DNA of 64,000 nucleotides from Spirosoma sp. KUDC1026 (GCF_013375035.1 NZ_CP056032.1:2894001-2958000); one strand, 5' to 3'. Positions 1-9,042 are shown, counted from the first letter of the stretch. Made by a program: numbers and translations. The notes: generated from the letters alone by a model not told the origin.

Positions 1-385
1 CGTCGCCAACGGATTCCCGGACAGCCCGGATGGCGTAAGCTGCTGCGCCAAGTTCATGGGCCGCAACGTGAGCCACGGCTACGGCCTGTCCGGCTGCCAG
101 GGCCGCAAACCGGGCGGCCTCGGGCATTCCTTTCGCGGCAGCGTTAGCCACAAAAGCCGCTTTGTGCGCCTGTTTCATCGGAATCTCTCCCCTGACCCAG
201 GCCCGTGTCAGGTCGATGGCCTGTCGTGGTCGCTCATCGTCCGCATTGACCTGCTCAAACAGGTGCAGTACATGCTCGGCGCAGGCAGCCGCCCACAAGG
301 CGAGCAACTGATGATCGGCATCGGTTAGCGTACCACCCCGTCGTACCGTAATAAATCGTGGGTCTCGTTCTTTGGGTAATATCAT
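1..385 (-). CDS. Putative Imm5-like immunity protein, 3' end outside window
   Basis: A minus-strand frame is open from an ATG at 385 down to base 1, so the 5' end is inside the window and the C-terminus is missing. The visible 128 residues begin MILPKERDPRF and continue with an RRGGTLTDADH segment. They end in an Ala-rich helical part with GQAVAVAHVAAHELGAAAYA. From memory this resembles the putative immunity (Imm5-like) proteins, which are predicted antitoxins of polymorphic toxin systems. The frame stays open upstream to a TAG at 554-556, and that stretch reads like protein but has no ATG; GTG is a possible alternative start. No partner toxin is visible. The family call is moderately sure, the start is unsure. 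Confidence 0.6.
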   Translation of the reverse strand, partial: MILPKERDPRFITVRRGGTLTDADHQLLALWAAACAEHVLHLFEQVNADDERPRQAIDLTRAWVRGEIPMKQAHKAAFVANAAAKGMPEAARFAALAAGQAVAVAHVAAHELGAAAYAIRAVRESVGD

Positions 386-750
386 TGGGTCTGGGACTAA
401 GCGGGTAAAAACAGGATCGTACTGGTGCGTAAAGCTGTGGCGTTTCACTACTAACTCAATCGCTGGAAAACAATCATTAGGCCGAGCGATAATTAAGTGC
501 CACGAACGTAGTAAACAAGCATGCTGAAAGACAACTGGACCGCGCCAGTCGAACTATTTGCATCGGCTGATGCCGTTCATGCATTAGAAAAATGAGTGAA
601 TGCACCTACTGCCAACGTAGCGTATTAAAAGGAAATAGCGGCTATCTCCTTTCAAATTCGTACTTTTGCAAACTTATGAATTAGGCCACCCAACTTGCGC
701 TACCTCAACCATTACAAGACATCAATTACATCGGATATTTAAGCTGACGC
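386..750. other. Intergenic region, mostly without a recognised gene
   Basis: Between the divergent immunity-like gene and the metallo-hydrolase gene. The minus-strand frame of the immunity-like gene stays open to a TAG at 554-556 and looks coding by composition, so the 386-553 part may be an N-terminal extension or a decayed upstream domain. The rest (557-750) holds only a promoter-like match at 661-668. Confidence 0.5.
661..668 (+). promoter_or_regulatory. Putative Bacteroidota -7 element for the 751 gene
   Basis: TACTTTTG matches the TAnnTTTG -7 consensus of the Bacteroidota primary sigma factor. It lies 82 bp before the ATG at 751. No convincing -33 TTG was found at the usual spacing, so this is only a partial match. 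Confidence 0.35.
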
Positions 751-2181
751 ATGAAATTATCATTTCTGGGGGCGGCCCGGCAGGTAACCGGTAGCATGTA
801 CCTGCTGGAACTAGAAGACGATTACCGCATCCTGGTTGATTGCGGGTCGGATCTGCAGCGATCGGGCCCAAATGATCAACCCGCTCCACCAACACCTCAA
901 CTGGGATTTTTCCCGTTCGAGGCTTCGAGTATAAATTTAGTCCTGCTTACCCACGCTCACGTCGATCATTCGGGGAATCTGCCTAATCTTTTCCGGGAAG
1001 GCTACGAAGGGCAGATTCTGTGCACCGAACCAACCTTTGCCCTCACGAACGTATTGCTCAAAGATGCGGCTTCGATTAATCAGAAGCGCATCAACGAACT
1101 GAACGCCAGTAAGAAACAACGCGTAAAAGACCGGCAGATTCAGATGCAGAAAGACCTGTTTCTGGATCGGCAGGTGCGTGAGACGATGGAGAACGTCGTG
1201 CCCATTGCCTTCAACCGGAAGTTCCGGGTGGCCGAGGGGGTCGACGTAACGTTCATCCCGGCCGGTCACCTGCTGGGGGCGGCTCATATCGTGATCAACG
1301 TTATCGAAAACGGCGAGAAAAAAAGCATCTGTTTCTCGGGCGATATTGGCCGCAAGAACTACCCGCTGCTGGTCGATCCGGCACCCGTTCCCGCCGTCGA
1401 TTACCTGGTCTGCGAAAGCACCTACGGCAACCGGCTGCACGAAAACCGGATGTCGCCGGAAGACGCACTGGCCGACATTATCCAGCGTACCTGCATCGAT
1501 ATTCCCGGTCGGCTGATTATTCCATCGTTCAGTGTGGGGCGGACGCAGGCGCTACTGTATACGCTGAACCGGCTCTATACCGAACGGGGTTTTCCGCCCA
1601 TCAAAGTCTTTTCGGACAGCCCGATGGGGTTCGAGAGTACCAAAATTTACATGCAGCACGTAAAAATGCTGAACGGCGAAGCCAAAGAGTTTTACAAGGA
1701 AAACGAAACCTTGTTCGATTTTCAGAACTTTGAGTTTCTGGAGTCATCGAAGGCCAGTAAAGCCGCGTCGAACTACGGCGAACCGTGCATTATCATCTCC
1801 TCGTCGGGCATGGTGCAGGGCGGCCGGGTCGAATACCACGTTGCCGAAAACATCAGCAATCCTTATTCCACCATCCTGATCATTGGTTACTGCGCCGAAG
1901 GAACGCTGGGCTGGCGGCTGCTGAACGGCCAGTCGACGCTGACGATCAAAGGCGAAGAGCGGCAGGTGCTGGCAAACATTGAAAAGATTGACGTGTTCAG
2001 CGGCCATGGCGACCGGAACGATCTGCTGGATTTCGTGCATATGCAATCGCCCGAAACTCTGAAGAACATCTTCCTGGTACACGGCGAGTTTGAGAGTATG
2101 GAAGCATTTAAAGTAACCCTGGCCGAAGAAGGATACCCCCAGGTGGTCATCCCGAAAAAAGGCGAAAGTTTTGAATTATAA
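751..2181 (+). CDS. MBL-fold beta-CASP metallo-hydrolase (RNA exonuclease-like)
   Basis: A 476-residue protein of the metallo-beta-lactamase/beta-CASP/RMMBL family (YSH1/CPSF73-like), whose characterised members are RNases in RNA maturation and decay. The zinc motif HAHVDHSG lies near residue 68. PAGHLLGAAH and FSGDIGR follow, then the beta-CASP segment with SFSVGRTQALLY, and a C-terminal RMMBL-type motif FSGHGDRNDLLDF. The length fits single-chain bacterial members. The protein has no signal peptide and should act in the cytoplasm on RNA; the exact substrate cannot be told. accA follows 108 bp downstream on the same strand, separated by an unusual purine/pyrimidine element. Confidence 0.88.
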   Translation: MKLSFLGAARQVTGSMYLLELEDDYRILVDCGSDLQRSGPNDQPAPPTPQLGFFPFEASSINLVLLTHAHVDHSGNLPNLFREGYEGQILCTEPTFALTNVLLKDAASINQKRINELNASKKQRVKDRQIQMQKDLFLDRQVRETMENVVPIAFNRKFRVAEGVDVTFIPAGHLLGAAHIVINVIENGEKKSICFSGDIGRKNYPLLVDPAPVPAVDYLVCESTYGNRLHENRMSPEDALADIIQRTCIDIPGRLIIPSFSVGRTQALLYTLNRLYTERGFPPIKVFSDSPMGFESTKIYMQHVKMLNGEAKEFYKENETLFDFQNFEFLESSKASKAASNYGEPCIIISSSGMVQGGRVEYHVAENISNPYSTILIIGYCAEGTLGWRLLNGQSTLTIKGEERQVLANIEKIDVFSGHGDRNDLLDFVHMQSPETLKNIFLVHGEFESMEAFKVTLAEEGYPQVVIPKKGESFEL

Positions 2182-2289
2182 GGAGTAAAGGGAGGAAGGA
2201 GTAGAGGGAAGAAAGGGAAAAATCGTCTCGCTACGGCGGGCTGTTTCCTCTCCTCCCTCTCCTCCCTCTCCTCCTTCCTCCCCTTCATT
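2182..2289. repeat. Polypurine/polypyrimidine inverted repeat with 9-bp tandem copies
   Basis: The spacer between the metallo-hydrolase gene and accA is a nearly pure purine tract (about 2180-2221), a 22-bp GC-containing spacer and a nearly pure pyrimidine tract (about 2244-2286). The two arms are imperfect reverse complements over about 30 bp. The pyrimidine arm holds three exact tandem copies of CTCTCCTCC (2248-2274). It could form a long hairpin in RNA or a triplex-prone DNA structure. A similarly built spacer lies at 42445-42535. Confidence 0.7.
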
Positions 2290-3243
2290 ATGAGAACATA
2301 CCTTGACTTTGAAAAACCGATTGCTGACCTCGAAGCGCGGCTGGAAGAAACCAAGCGATTGGCCAAAACCAACAATGTAGACGTCAGTGGAGCGGTTACC
2401 GCGCTGGAGAGCAGCATCGACAAACTGCGTCGGGATATTTATCAAAATCTGACCCGCTGGCAGCGCGTTCAATTATCGCGTCACCCAGACCGGCCCTACA
2501 CGCTCGATTATATTTCGCTGATGTGCGATCAGTTCGTTGAACTGCACGGCGACCGCACCGTGCGCGATGATCCGGCGATGGTCGGTGGTTTCTGCGAAAT
2601 TGGGGGGCAGACCGTGATGCTGATCGGTCAGCAGAAAGGACGTAATACCAAGCAGCGGCAGCACCGGAATTTCGGGATGCCCAACCCCGAAGGCTACCGG
2701 AAAGCACTGCGGTTGATGAAGCTGGCCGAGAAATTCAACAAGCCCATTGTTACGCTGATCGACACGCCGGGTGCTTTTCCCGGACTGGAAGCCGAAGAGC
2801 GCGGTCAGGGCGAAGCCATTGCCCGTAACCTGAAAGAAATGTTCATGCTGACGGTACCGGTTATCTGTATCGTGATTGGCGAAGGTGCTTCGGGTGGGGC
2901 ACTGGGCATTGCCATCGGCGACCGGGTGCTCATGCTGGAAAATACCTGGTACTCGGTTATCTCGCCCGAAAACTGTTCGACCATTCTCTGGCGGAGTTGG
3001 GACTTTAAGGAGCAGGCTGCCGAAGCCATGAAGCTGACCGCCAAGGATATGACGGCCTTCAAACTGGTTGACGGCATCGTGGACGAGCCACTGGGTGGAG
3101 CGCACAACGACCACCAGGCCATGTCGCATATTTTGAAAGAAACCATTCTGAACCTGCTGAACGAGCTGAACGCCATCGACCCGCAGGAACGTATCAACCA
3201 GCGCATCGACAAATTCTGCTCGATGGGCGTTGTGGTTGAATAA
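2290..3243 (+). CDS. accA: Acetyl-CoA carboxylase carboxyltransferase subunit alpha
   Basis: A 317-residue protein of the usual AccA length. With AccD it transfers the carboxyl group from carboxy-biotin (on AccB) to acetyl-CoA, giving malonyl-CoA for fatty acid synthesis in the cytoplasm. The N-terminus [11 protein letters not shown] is typical of the family. The [12 protein letters not shown] segment, the [15 protein letters not shown] segment, and the crotonase-fold motifs IDTPGAFPG and [10 protein letters not shown] are all present. The ATG at 2290 follows the polypyrimidine tract directly. A strong hairpin at 3266-3296 closes the gene. accB, accC and accD are not in this window. Confidence 0.96.
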   Translation: MRTYLDFEKPIADLEARLEETKRLAKTNNVDVSGAVTALESSIDKLRRDIYQNLTRWQRVQLSRHPDRPYTLDYISLMCDQFVELHGDRTVRDDPAMVGGFCEIGGQTVMLIGQQKGRNTKQRQHRNFGMPNPEGYRKALRLMKLAEKFNKPIVTLIDTPGAFPGLEAEERGQGEAIARNLKEMFMLTVPVICIVIGEGASGGALGIAIGDRVLMLENTWYSVISPENCSTILWRSWDFKEQAAEAMKLTAKDMTAFKLVDGIVDEPLGGAHNDHQAMSHILKETILNLLNELNAIDPQERINQRIDKFCSMGVVVE

Positions 3244-3265
3244 GATTTGTACGTACGTAACAAAC

Positions 3266-3296
3266 AAAGCCGCTGGGAGAGATTCCAGCGGCTTTT
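3266..3296 (+). terminator. Rho-independent terminator after accA
   Basis: An 8-bp GC-rich stem (3269-3276 with 3285-3292), an 8-nt loop and a TTTT run, with flanking AAA/TTT extending the stem. Confidence 0.85.
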
Positions 3297-3416
3297 ATTA
3301 TTATAATCAGCTGAACAACCAGGTTAGACTGTACACAGCGAACCCGGATTTTCCTGGAACGGTTAGCCAAGAGAGGCCAAAAGCACTCAATTGACGACGA
3401 AGAACGGTTAATTTCG

Positions 3417-3424
3417 TAAATTTG
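3417..3424 (+). promoter_or_regulatory. Putative -7 element of purL
   Basis: TAAATTTG matches TAnnTTTG and lies 36 bp before the ATG at 3461; a TTG at 3391-3393 could be the -33 box, though the 23-bp spacing is a little long. Its place makes the in-frame TTG at 3422 an implausible start. Confidence 0.5.
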
Positions 3425-3460
3425 CGTTTCAGTTCACCGACTACTTTACAAGCCAACATA

Positions 3461-6400
3461 ATGATTCATTTCTTTGTGAACCCGTCAGATTACGTCTATG
3501 GTGTTCAAACAGAAAATCAACTTTCAACAGAAGATAGTCAAAAACTTAACTGGCTCTTCGGTAACGCTAAACCGGCAGACGAAGCGGTTATAAACCGGTC
3601 TTACGTAGGGCCTCGTGCCGCGATGATTACGCCCTGGAGCACCAATGCTGTTGAAATTACCCAGAACATGGGAATCAACGGCATTATTCGTATCGAAGAG
3701 TTCAAGCCGGTTCCTGCCGATTTCAACGAGTTCGATCCGATGATCTCGCAGAAATACACCGCGCTGACCCAGGACATCTACAGCATCAATATCACGCCGG
3801 AACCAATCCTGGAAATTGACGATATTGACGCTTACAACAAAGAGGAAGGGCTGTCTCTAAGTCCGGAAGAAGTAGAGTACCTGGATAAGTTGTCTGTTAA
3901 AATTGGTCGGAAACTTACTGACTCAGAGGTGTTTGCTTTCTCGCAGGCCAACTCGGAGCACTGCCGCCACAAGATCTTCAACGGTACGTTCGTGATCGAC
4001 GGCGAAGAAATGCCGACCTCGTTGTTTAAACTGATCAAGAAAACGTCGGAAACCCATCCGAACGATATTGTCTCGGCTTACAAAGACAATGTGGCTTTCG
4101 TCAAAGGCCCGACCGTAACGCAGTTCGCGCCCAAGTCGGCCGACAAGCCGGATTTCTACGAAGAAAAAGAATTTGAATCCGTACTGTCGCTGAAAGCCGA
4201 AACGCACAACTTCCCGACAACGGTGGAGCCGTTTGCTGGGGCGGCTACCGGTTCGGGCGGTGAAATTCGCGACCGGCTGGCGGGTGGTCAGGGTTCGTTG
4301 CCGCTGGCAGGAACGGCCATTTACATGACGGCCTACTCCCGGCTGCTGGAAGACCGCCCCTGGGAAAAAGGCATGGCCGAGCGGAACTGGCTCTACCAGA
4401 CGCCCATGGACATTCTGATCAAAGCGTCGAATGGCGCCACTGATTTCGGGAATAAATTCGGCCAGCCCCTGATTACCGGCTCGGTTCTGACGTTTGAGCA
4501 TGAAGAAAACGGCCGGAAGCTGGGCTACGACAAAGTGATCATGCAGGCCGGTGGTATCGGTTACGGTAAACTGGATCAGGCGAAAAAACACGAGCCGAAA
4601 GAAGGCGATAAAATCGTCGTGCTGGGTGGCGAAAATTACCGGATCGGGATGGGTGGCGCTGCGGTTTCCTCGGCCGACACCGGGGCGTTTGGGTCGGGTA
4701 TTGAGCTGAACGCCATTCAACGCTCGAACCCCGAAATGCAGAAACGCGCGGCCAACGCCATTCGCGGCTTTGTGGAGTCGGATAGTAATCCCATCGTTTC
4801 GATCCACGACCACGGCGCGGGCGGACACCTCAACTGTCTGTCGGAGCTGGTGGAAGACACCGGCGGCCTGATCGATCTGGATAAATTACCGGTTGGCGAT
4901 CCGACGCTGTCGGCTAAAGAGATTATCGGCAACGAATCGCAGGAACGCATGGGCCTGGTGATCAGCGGAAAGGACCTCGATACGTTACAGAAAGTAGCCG
5001 ACCGGGAGCGCGCGCCCATGTACACGGTGGGCGACGTAACGGGCGATCATCGGTTTACGTTCCAGTCGAAAAAGACGGGCGAGAAACCAATGGATTACGC
5101 CTTGGAAGACTTTTTCGGGTCGTCGCCTAAAACTATCATGAACGATAAGAAAGTGAACCGTCCGTACGCGGACCTTTCTTACGACGTGCAGAACATTCCG
5201 GCCTATCTGGAGCAGGTGCTGCAACTGGAAGCCGTTGCCTGCAAAGACTGGCTGACCAACAAAGTAGACCGTTGCGTAGGTGGCCGCGTAGCCAAGCAGC
5301 AATGCGCTGGTCCGCTGCAACTGCCTCTGAACAACGTGGGTGTTATGGCGCTGGATTACAAATCGACCGAAGGTATTGCCACCACGGTAGGGCACTCGCC
5401 ACTGACTGCTCTGGTCGATCCGGCGGCCGGTTCGCGTAACGCCATTGCCGAAGCCCTGTCCAACATCGTTTTTGCGCCGATCAAAGACGGCCTGAAAGGA
5501 ATTTCTCTGTCGGCCAACTGGATGTGGGCCTGTAACAACGAAGGCGAGGATGCCCGGCTGTATGAAGCCGTGAAAGCCTGTTCTGACTTTGCCATCGCGC
5601 TGGGTATCAATATTCCAACGGGTAAGGATTCCCTGTCGATGAAGCAGAAGTATCCGGACGGTAACGTAATTGCACCAGGTACAGTAATCATCTCAGCGGC
5701 TGGCAACTGTACGAATATTCGGAACGTAGTGGAGCCGGTGCTGCAGAAAAATGCCGGTTCGGTGTACTACATCAACCTGTCGAAAGACGCATTCAAACTG
5801 GGCGGTTCGTCGTTTGCGCAGATCAACAACAAGATTGGTACCGACGTACCGAACGTTCAGGACGCCAACTACTTCGCGAACGCCTTCAACGCCATTCAGG
5901 ACCTCATCAACGCGAATCAGGTTGTCGCCGGTCACGATGTAGGCTCGGGCGGTTTGATCACTACGTTGCTGGAAATGTGTTTTGCCGACGTCAACCTGGC
6001 CGCGACTTATGATCTGAGCGGCTTGAACGAAGCCGACAACGTCAAATCGTTCTTCAACGAAAACATTGCGGTGGTACTTCAGGCGAACGACGACGCTGCG
6101 TTCGAACAGGCGCTGAGCAAGGCTGGCGTGGAAGCCGTGAAAATCGGTACCGTTCTGGAAAGCAACGAGGTGACGATTAAAAATCAGGGCGATACGTTCA
6201 CATTCAACGTCGCCGAAACCCGCGACACCTGGTACAAAACGTCGTTCCTGCTGGATCAGAAGCAGTCGAAGAATGGCATGGCGCAGGAGCGGTTTACCAA
6301 CTACAAAGTGCAGCCGCTACAGTACAGTTTCCCGGCGCATTTCGACGGCAAGAAACCAACTATCGACGCAGCGAAGCCCCGTCCTAAAGCGGCTATCATT

Positions 6401-7132
6401 CGCGAGAAAGGATCGAATTCCGAACGGGAAATGGCCAATGCCATGTACCTGGCCGGTTTTGACGTGAAAGACGTACACATGACCGACCTGATTGCTGGCC
6501 GGGAAACGCTGGAAGATATTCAGTTTATCGGTGCCGTGGGCGGCTTCTCCAACTCGGACGTACTGGGCTCGGCGAAAGGCTGGGCGGGGGCGTTCCTGTA
6601 CAACGAAAAGGCGAAAAAGGCGCTGGACAACTTCTTTGCCCGCCCGGATACCCTTTCGGTCGGTATTTGTAACGGGTGTCAGCTGTTCATGGAGCTGGAA
6701 CTGATCAACCCTGACCACGCCGAGCACGGAAAAATGCACCACAATACGTCCGGTAAGCACGAGTCGAGCTTTGGCTCTGTAACCATACAGGCGAACAACT
6801 CGATCATGCTGAAAACCCTGGCCGGGTCAACGTTGGGCGTGTGGATTTCGCATGGGGAAGGCAAGTTCAAACTACCTAATACTGAGGACCAGTATAACAT
6901 TGTCGCGAAATACGCCTACGAAGGGTACCCGAACAATCCGAACGGATCGGACTTCAACACGGCAATGCTATGCGATGCCACCGGTCGCCATCTGGTAACC
7001 ATGCCGCATATCGAACGCTCGACCTTCCAGTGGAACTGGGCAAACTACCCACAGGGCCGTCAGGATGAGGTTAGCCCCTGGCTGGAAGCCTTCGTGAATG
7101 CGCGGGCGTGGTGCGAGGAACACAAAAGTTAA
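3461..7132 (+). CDS. purL: Phosphoribosylformylglycinamidine synthase, long single-chain form
   Basis: A 1223-residue protein matching the long form of FGAM synthase, which converts FGAR, glutamine and ATP to FGAM in de novo purine synthesis. The N-terminal PurS-like part is followed by FGAM synthase modules with SQANSEHCRHKIF, a HNFPTTVEPF motif and the glycine-rich GAATGSGGEIRDR. The C-terminus is a class I glutamine amidotransferase with the nucleophile motif GICNGCQL and the late SHGEGKF segment. Gram-positives split these functions over PurS, PurL and PurQ; here they are fused. The ATG at 3461 (MIHFFVNP) is preferred over an upstream in-frame TTG at 3422 that overlaps the promoter match. 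No purine riboswitch was recognised upstream. A terminator hairpin follows. Confidence 0.96.
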   Translation: MIHFFVNPSDYVYGVQTENQLSTEDSQKLNWLFGNAKPADEAVINRSYVGPRAAMITPWSTNAVEITQNMGINGIIRIEEFKPVPADFNEFDPMISQKYTALTQDIYSINITPEPILEIDDIDAYNKEEGLSLSPEEVEYLDKLSVKIGRKLTDSEVFAFSQANSEHCRHKIFNGTFVIDGEEMPTSLFKLIKKTSETHPNDIVSAYKDNVAFVKGPTVTQFAPKSADKPDFYEEKEFESVLSLKAETHNFPTTVEPFAGAATGSGGEIRDRLAGGQGSLPLAGTAIYMTAYSRLLEDRPWEKGMAERNWLYQTPMDILIKASNGATDFGNKFGQPLITGSVLTFEHEENGRKLGYDKVIMQAGGIGYGKLDQAKKHEPKEGDKIVVLGGENYRIGMGGAAVSSADTGAFGSGIELNAIQRSNPEMQKRAANAIRGFVESDSNPIVSIHDHGAGGHLNCLSELVEDTGGLIDLDKLPVGDPTLSAKEIIGNESQERMGLVISGKDLDTLQKVADRERAPMYTVGDVTGDHRFTFQSKKTGEKPMDYALEDFFGSSPKTIMNDKKVNRPYADLSYDVQNIPAYLEQVLQLEAVACKDWLTNKVDRCVGGRVAKQQCAGPLQLPLNNVGVMALDYKSTEGIATTVGHSPLTALVDPAAGSRNAIAEALSNIVFAPIKDGLKGISLSANWMWACNNEGEDARLYEAVKACSDFAIALGINIPTGKDSLSMKQKYPDGNVIAPGTVIISAAGNCTNIRNVVEPVLQKNAGSVYYINLSKDAFKLGGSSFAQINNKIGTDVPNVQDANYFANAFNAIQDLINANQVVAGHDVGSGGLITTLLEMCFADVNLAATYDLSGLNEADNVKSFFNENIAVVLQANDDAAFEQALSKAGVEAVKIGTVLESNEVTIKNQGDTFTFNVAETRDTWYKTSFLLDQKQSKNGMAQERFTNYKVQPLQYSFPAHFDGKKPTIDAAKPRPKAAIIREKGSNSEREMANAMYLAGFDVKDVHMTDLIAGRETLEDIQFIGAVGGFSNSDVLGSAKGWAGAFLYNEKAKKALDNFFARPDTLSVGICNGCQLFMELELINPDHAEHGKMHHNTSGKHESSFGSVTIQANNSIMLKTLAGSTLGVWISHGEGKFKLPNTEDQYNIVAKYAYEGYPNNPNGSDFNTAMLCDATGRHLVTMPHIERSTFQWNWANYPQGRQDEVSPWLEAFVNARAWCEEHKS

Positions 7133-7150
7133 GTGCTGATTATCTGTAAC

Positions 7151-7186
7151 AAGAGGCCGTACTGTTGATAGTACGGCCTCTTTGTG
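7151..7186 (+). terminator. Terminator after purL
   Basis: A 13-bp stem (7151-7163 with 7170-7182), a 6-nt loop and a T-rich tail. It lies between purL and the convergent minus-strand pair and could serve both directions. Confidence 0.8.
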
Positions 7187-7232
7187 TTTATCTAGCTGGC
7201 TACAGTAAGTCGCAGATTATCTTCGAGTTCCG

Positions 7233-7805
7233 TTATAGAAATATCTTTATGTTATCGTGGAAAAGCCTGACTCCCAATTCTGAAAACTCTTCTGTTTCTT
7301 CTACAAGGCTGGCTCTGTTAAGCGGTCTTGAGCTAAACTCTGCCTCACTTAGAAGGCATACATAGGCTTCAATTTGCTTATCAGAGAAATCGATCAACTG
7401 ACTGAAATGATGAATAACTGCTTTAAGTTGGTCCTTGGCTTTCTTACGTAGCATTTTTCGTTGCGACATCGACGAAGTAGTTTTGATTTCGATAAAACAG
7501 AATACCTGTTCGTCAAGTACAGCGCAATCACAGCGCTGAATAGAATCGCCATCGGAAAACAGACATTTGTCAATTGCCAGAAAATGGATTTCACGTTTTG
7601 TCGGATTTCGAACAGTAAAATGTTTTATGCCTTCGGGGTCATATTGTATATAGCACCGTTTATCTACTTCATGATCATAGATATGAAATTCGTCTATAGA
7701 GAGCGTCTGCAAGCAATTACCAGTTTCTATCTGGGGGAAAGCCGTCTGTAATTCGTCAAACACGGGTAATCTTACGGCTAAGGTCGAATAATTTATCTTG
7801 TTCAT
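7233..7805 (-). CDS. Small protein with PD-(D/E)XK-like motif, partner of the ATPase
   Basis: A 190-residue protein I do not recognise as a named family. Around residues 91-108 it has an acidic residue (D93) in a hydrophobic strand, a short turn, and then a strand ending in E106-I-K108. A helix with Q126-L127 follows. This spacing fits the D...(E)xK core plus Q motif of PD-(D/E)XK nuclease-fold proteins, but the assignment is inference. The start chosen is the ATG at 7803-7805 (MNKINYS), because the longer frame begins with an unlikely extension. The gene overlaps the end of the upstream ATPase gene by 50 bp in another frame, implying translational coupling. Base composition is visibly more AT-rich than the neighbours. 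There is no signal peptide or membrane segment. Confidence 0.6.
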   Translation of the reverse strand: MNKINYSTLAVRLPVFDELQTAFPQIETGNCLQTLSIDEFHIYDHEVDKRCYIQYDPEGIKHFTVRNPTKREIHFLAIDKCLFSDGDSIQRCDCAVLDEQVFCFIEIKTTSSMSQRKMLRKKAKDQLKAVIHHFSQLIDFSDKQIEAYVCLLSEAEFSSRPLNRASLVEETEEFSELGVRLFHDNIKIFL

Positions 7806-8964
7806 TGGCCAACGTGTCCGAAACGTCATCAAGCTCGTTGTCGGCAATCAGGCCTGTTTTTTCGCTGATGATGCTACGTACTGTTCCGTTATCTACGTAA
7901 TAAGCCGCAAACTCATCGGGGTTTATCCAGCACTGGGCCGGGATAATCTTTTCTACTTCCGCCCGAAGCTCTTCGCTACGTTGTGCGACTTTATAAGCCA
8001 GCATCAACGTATTGAACGAGCTAAGCACATAAGGGCTGTGGGTGGTGATGACCCACTCCGCGTCTTTATAGTCAGCGTTAGGCTGCAATCCCCCCATTAG
8101 GCTGTAAATGAGATCTTTCTGGGCAGTAGGGTAGAGGTTCAACTCTGGTTCTTCGATGATGAAGCGCCGTTGGGCTTGCTGCCGTTGATAATCGACGACG
8201 AGAGCGAGCGGAATTGTCGATTGATAGCCACTGGCACTTTGAGCTAGCTCAACCGATTTGTTGTCTGCGAAATAGACCAGATCGCGTCCATTCTCGAAAC
8301 TGTACTGAACTTTCAGGAAAGGAAGAGCGAGCGACTGTTGTCTATTCCGCGCCCGCTCAAACTCTCTCCCAAATGCTTTAATCGATTGAGGTAGATTAAT
8401 ATCAGCGTCGAGAAAACTCCATATTGAGGAAGATAAAAGGGGGAAAAGATGCCGTTCTGCTGGTACTAACGTTGAGATTGATTCTGTAATGATTGGTAGA
8501 ATTTGGCTATAAAAATTTTGACTTTGAGCTTGTGCGTTTCCATTATAAAGAGGACGGCCATTCACGTCTCGAGTGATTTGGTTTCGGAACTCTTCCAGTG
8601 GTAAGATTTGCTTAGCATCAGCGCTTCGATCTATAAATAGAGCTAGATACTTATTTGCAAGAATTTTTCCTTTCGGTGTAAATGTGAACGTTAGTGCTTC
8701 ATCATATTCTAAGCAGTAATAGTCGTTATGAAATTTCCAAGAAGTATCATTCGGCTCAATAAATGCGTCCAAACTATATTTGATAATCAGTGAGTTTGTA
8801 TCGAAACCAGTAGGGTCGTTCAATTTGCTGTCCTCTCCAATCGCAATAAGCTTCGCCAGCGTACTCTTACCGGTTCCCTGAGGACCGATGAATACGGTGT
8901 GCTTCTTTACTTCCAGCTCGGCATCCCGAATCGGGCCGACGTTCTTGACCGTTAACTTTGCCAT
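7756..8964 (-). CDS. AAA ATPase of the OLD/SMC-like (AAA_15/AAA_21) type
   Basis: A 402-residue P-loop ATPase. After the typical start MAKLTVKNVGPI comes the Walker A motif GPQGTGKST (about residues 27-35). There is a long, AT-rich and variable middle part. A Walker B motif FIIEEPELNLYP and an H-loop TTHSPYV lie in the C-terminal half, then about 90 residues of unknown role with no recognisable TOPRIM domain. Relatives of this ATPase class are common in phage-defence systems with a separate effector. An in-frame ATG at 9018 would add 18 residues. I prefer 8964 because a promoter-like TAGATTTG sits between the two (8986-8993). The gene runs directly into the overlapping nuclease-like gene. It is inserted between housekeeping genes, suggesting acquisition. 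Confidence 0.82.
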   Translation of the reverse strand: MAKLTVKNVGPIRDAELEVKKHTVFIGPQGTGKSTLAKLIAIGEDSKLNDPTGFDTNSLIIKYSLDAFIEPNDTSWKFHNDYYCLEYDEALTFTFTPKGKILANKYLALFIDRSADAKQILPLEEFRNQITRDVNGRPLYNGNAQAQSQNFYSQILPIITESISTLVPAERHLFPLLSSSIWSFLDADINLPQSIKAFGREFERARNRQQSLALPFLKVQYSFENGRDLVYFADNKSVELAQSASGYQSTIPLALVVDYQRQQAQRRFIIEEPELNLYPTAQKDLIYSLMGGLQPNADYKDAEWVITTHSPYVLSSFNTLMLAYKVAQRSEELRAEVEKIIPAQCWINPDEFAAYYVDNGTVRSIISEKTGLIADNELDDVSDTLANEQDKLFDLSRKITRV

Positions 8965-8985
8965 TGCAGTATTGCTCGTTGTCTG

Positions 8986-8993
8986 CAAATCTA
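8986..8993 (-). promoter_or_regulatory. Putative -7 element of the ATPase/nuclease-like pair
   Basis: On the minus strand TAGATTTG matches TAnnTTTG and lies 21 bp before the ATG at 8964. It would give a short leader and argues against translation starting at 9018. No good -33 box was seen. Confidence 0.4.
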
Positions 8994-9042
8994 ACGGTAT
9001 CTTTGGCTTTCGGTTCATGGATTACTCAACCGCTTGCTTTAC

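Noticed and set aside
3422-3460. TTG start giving purL 13 extra residues
   Set aside because: It lies within the promoter match; MIHFFVNP at 3461 is the expected start.
3923-4828. 301-codon minus-strand frame within purL
   Set aside because: Antisense to a strongly supported gene and of low-complexity composition.
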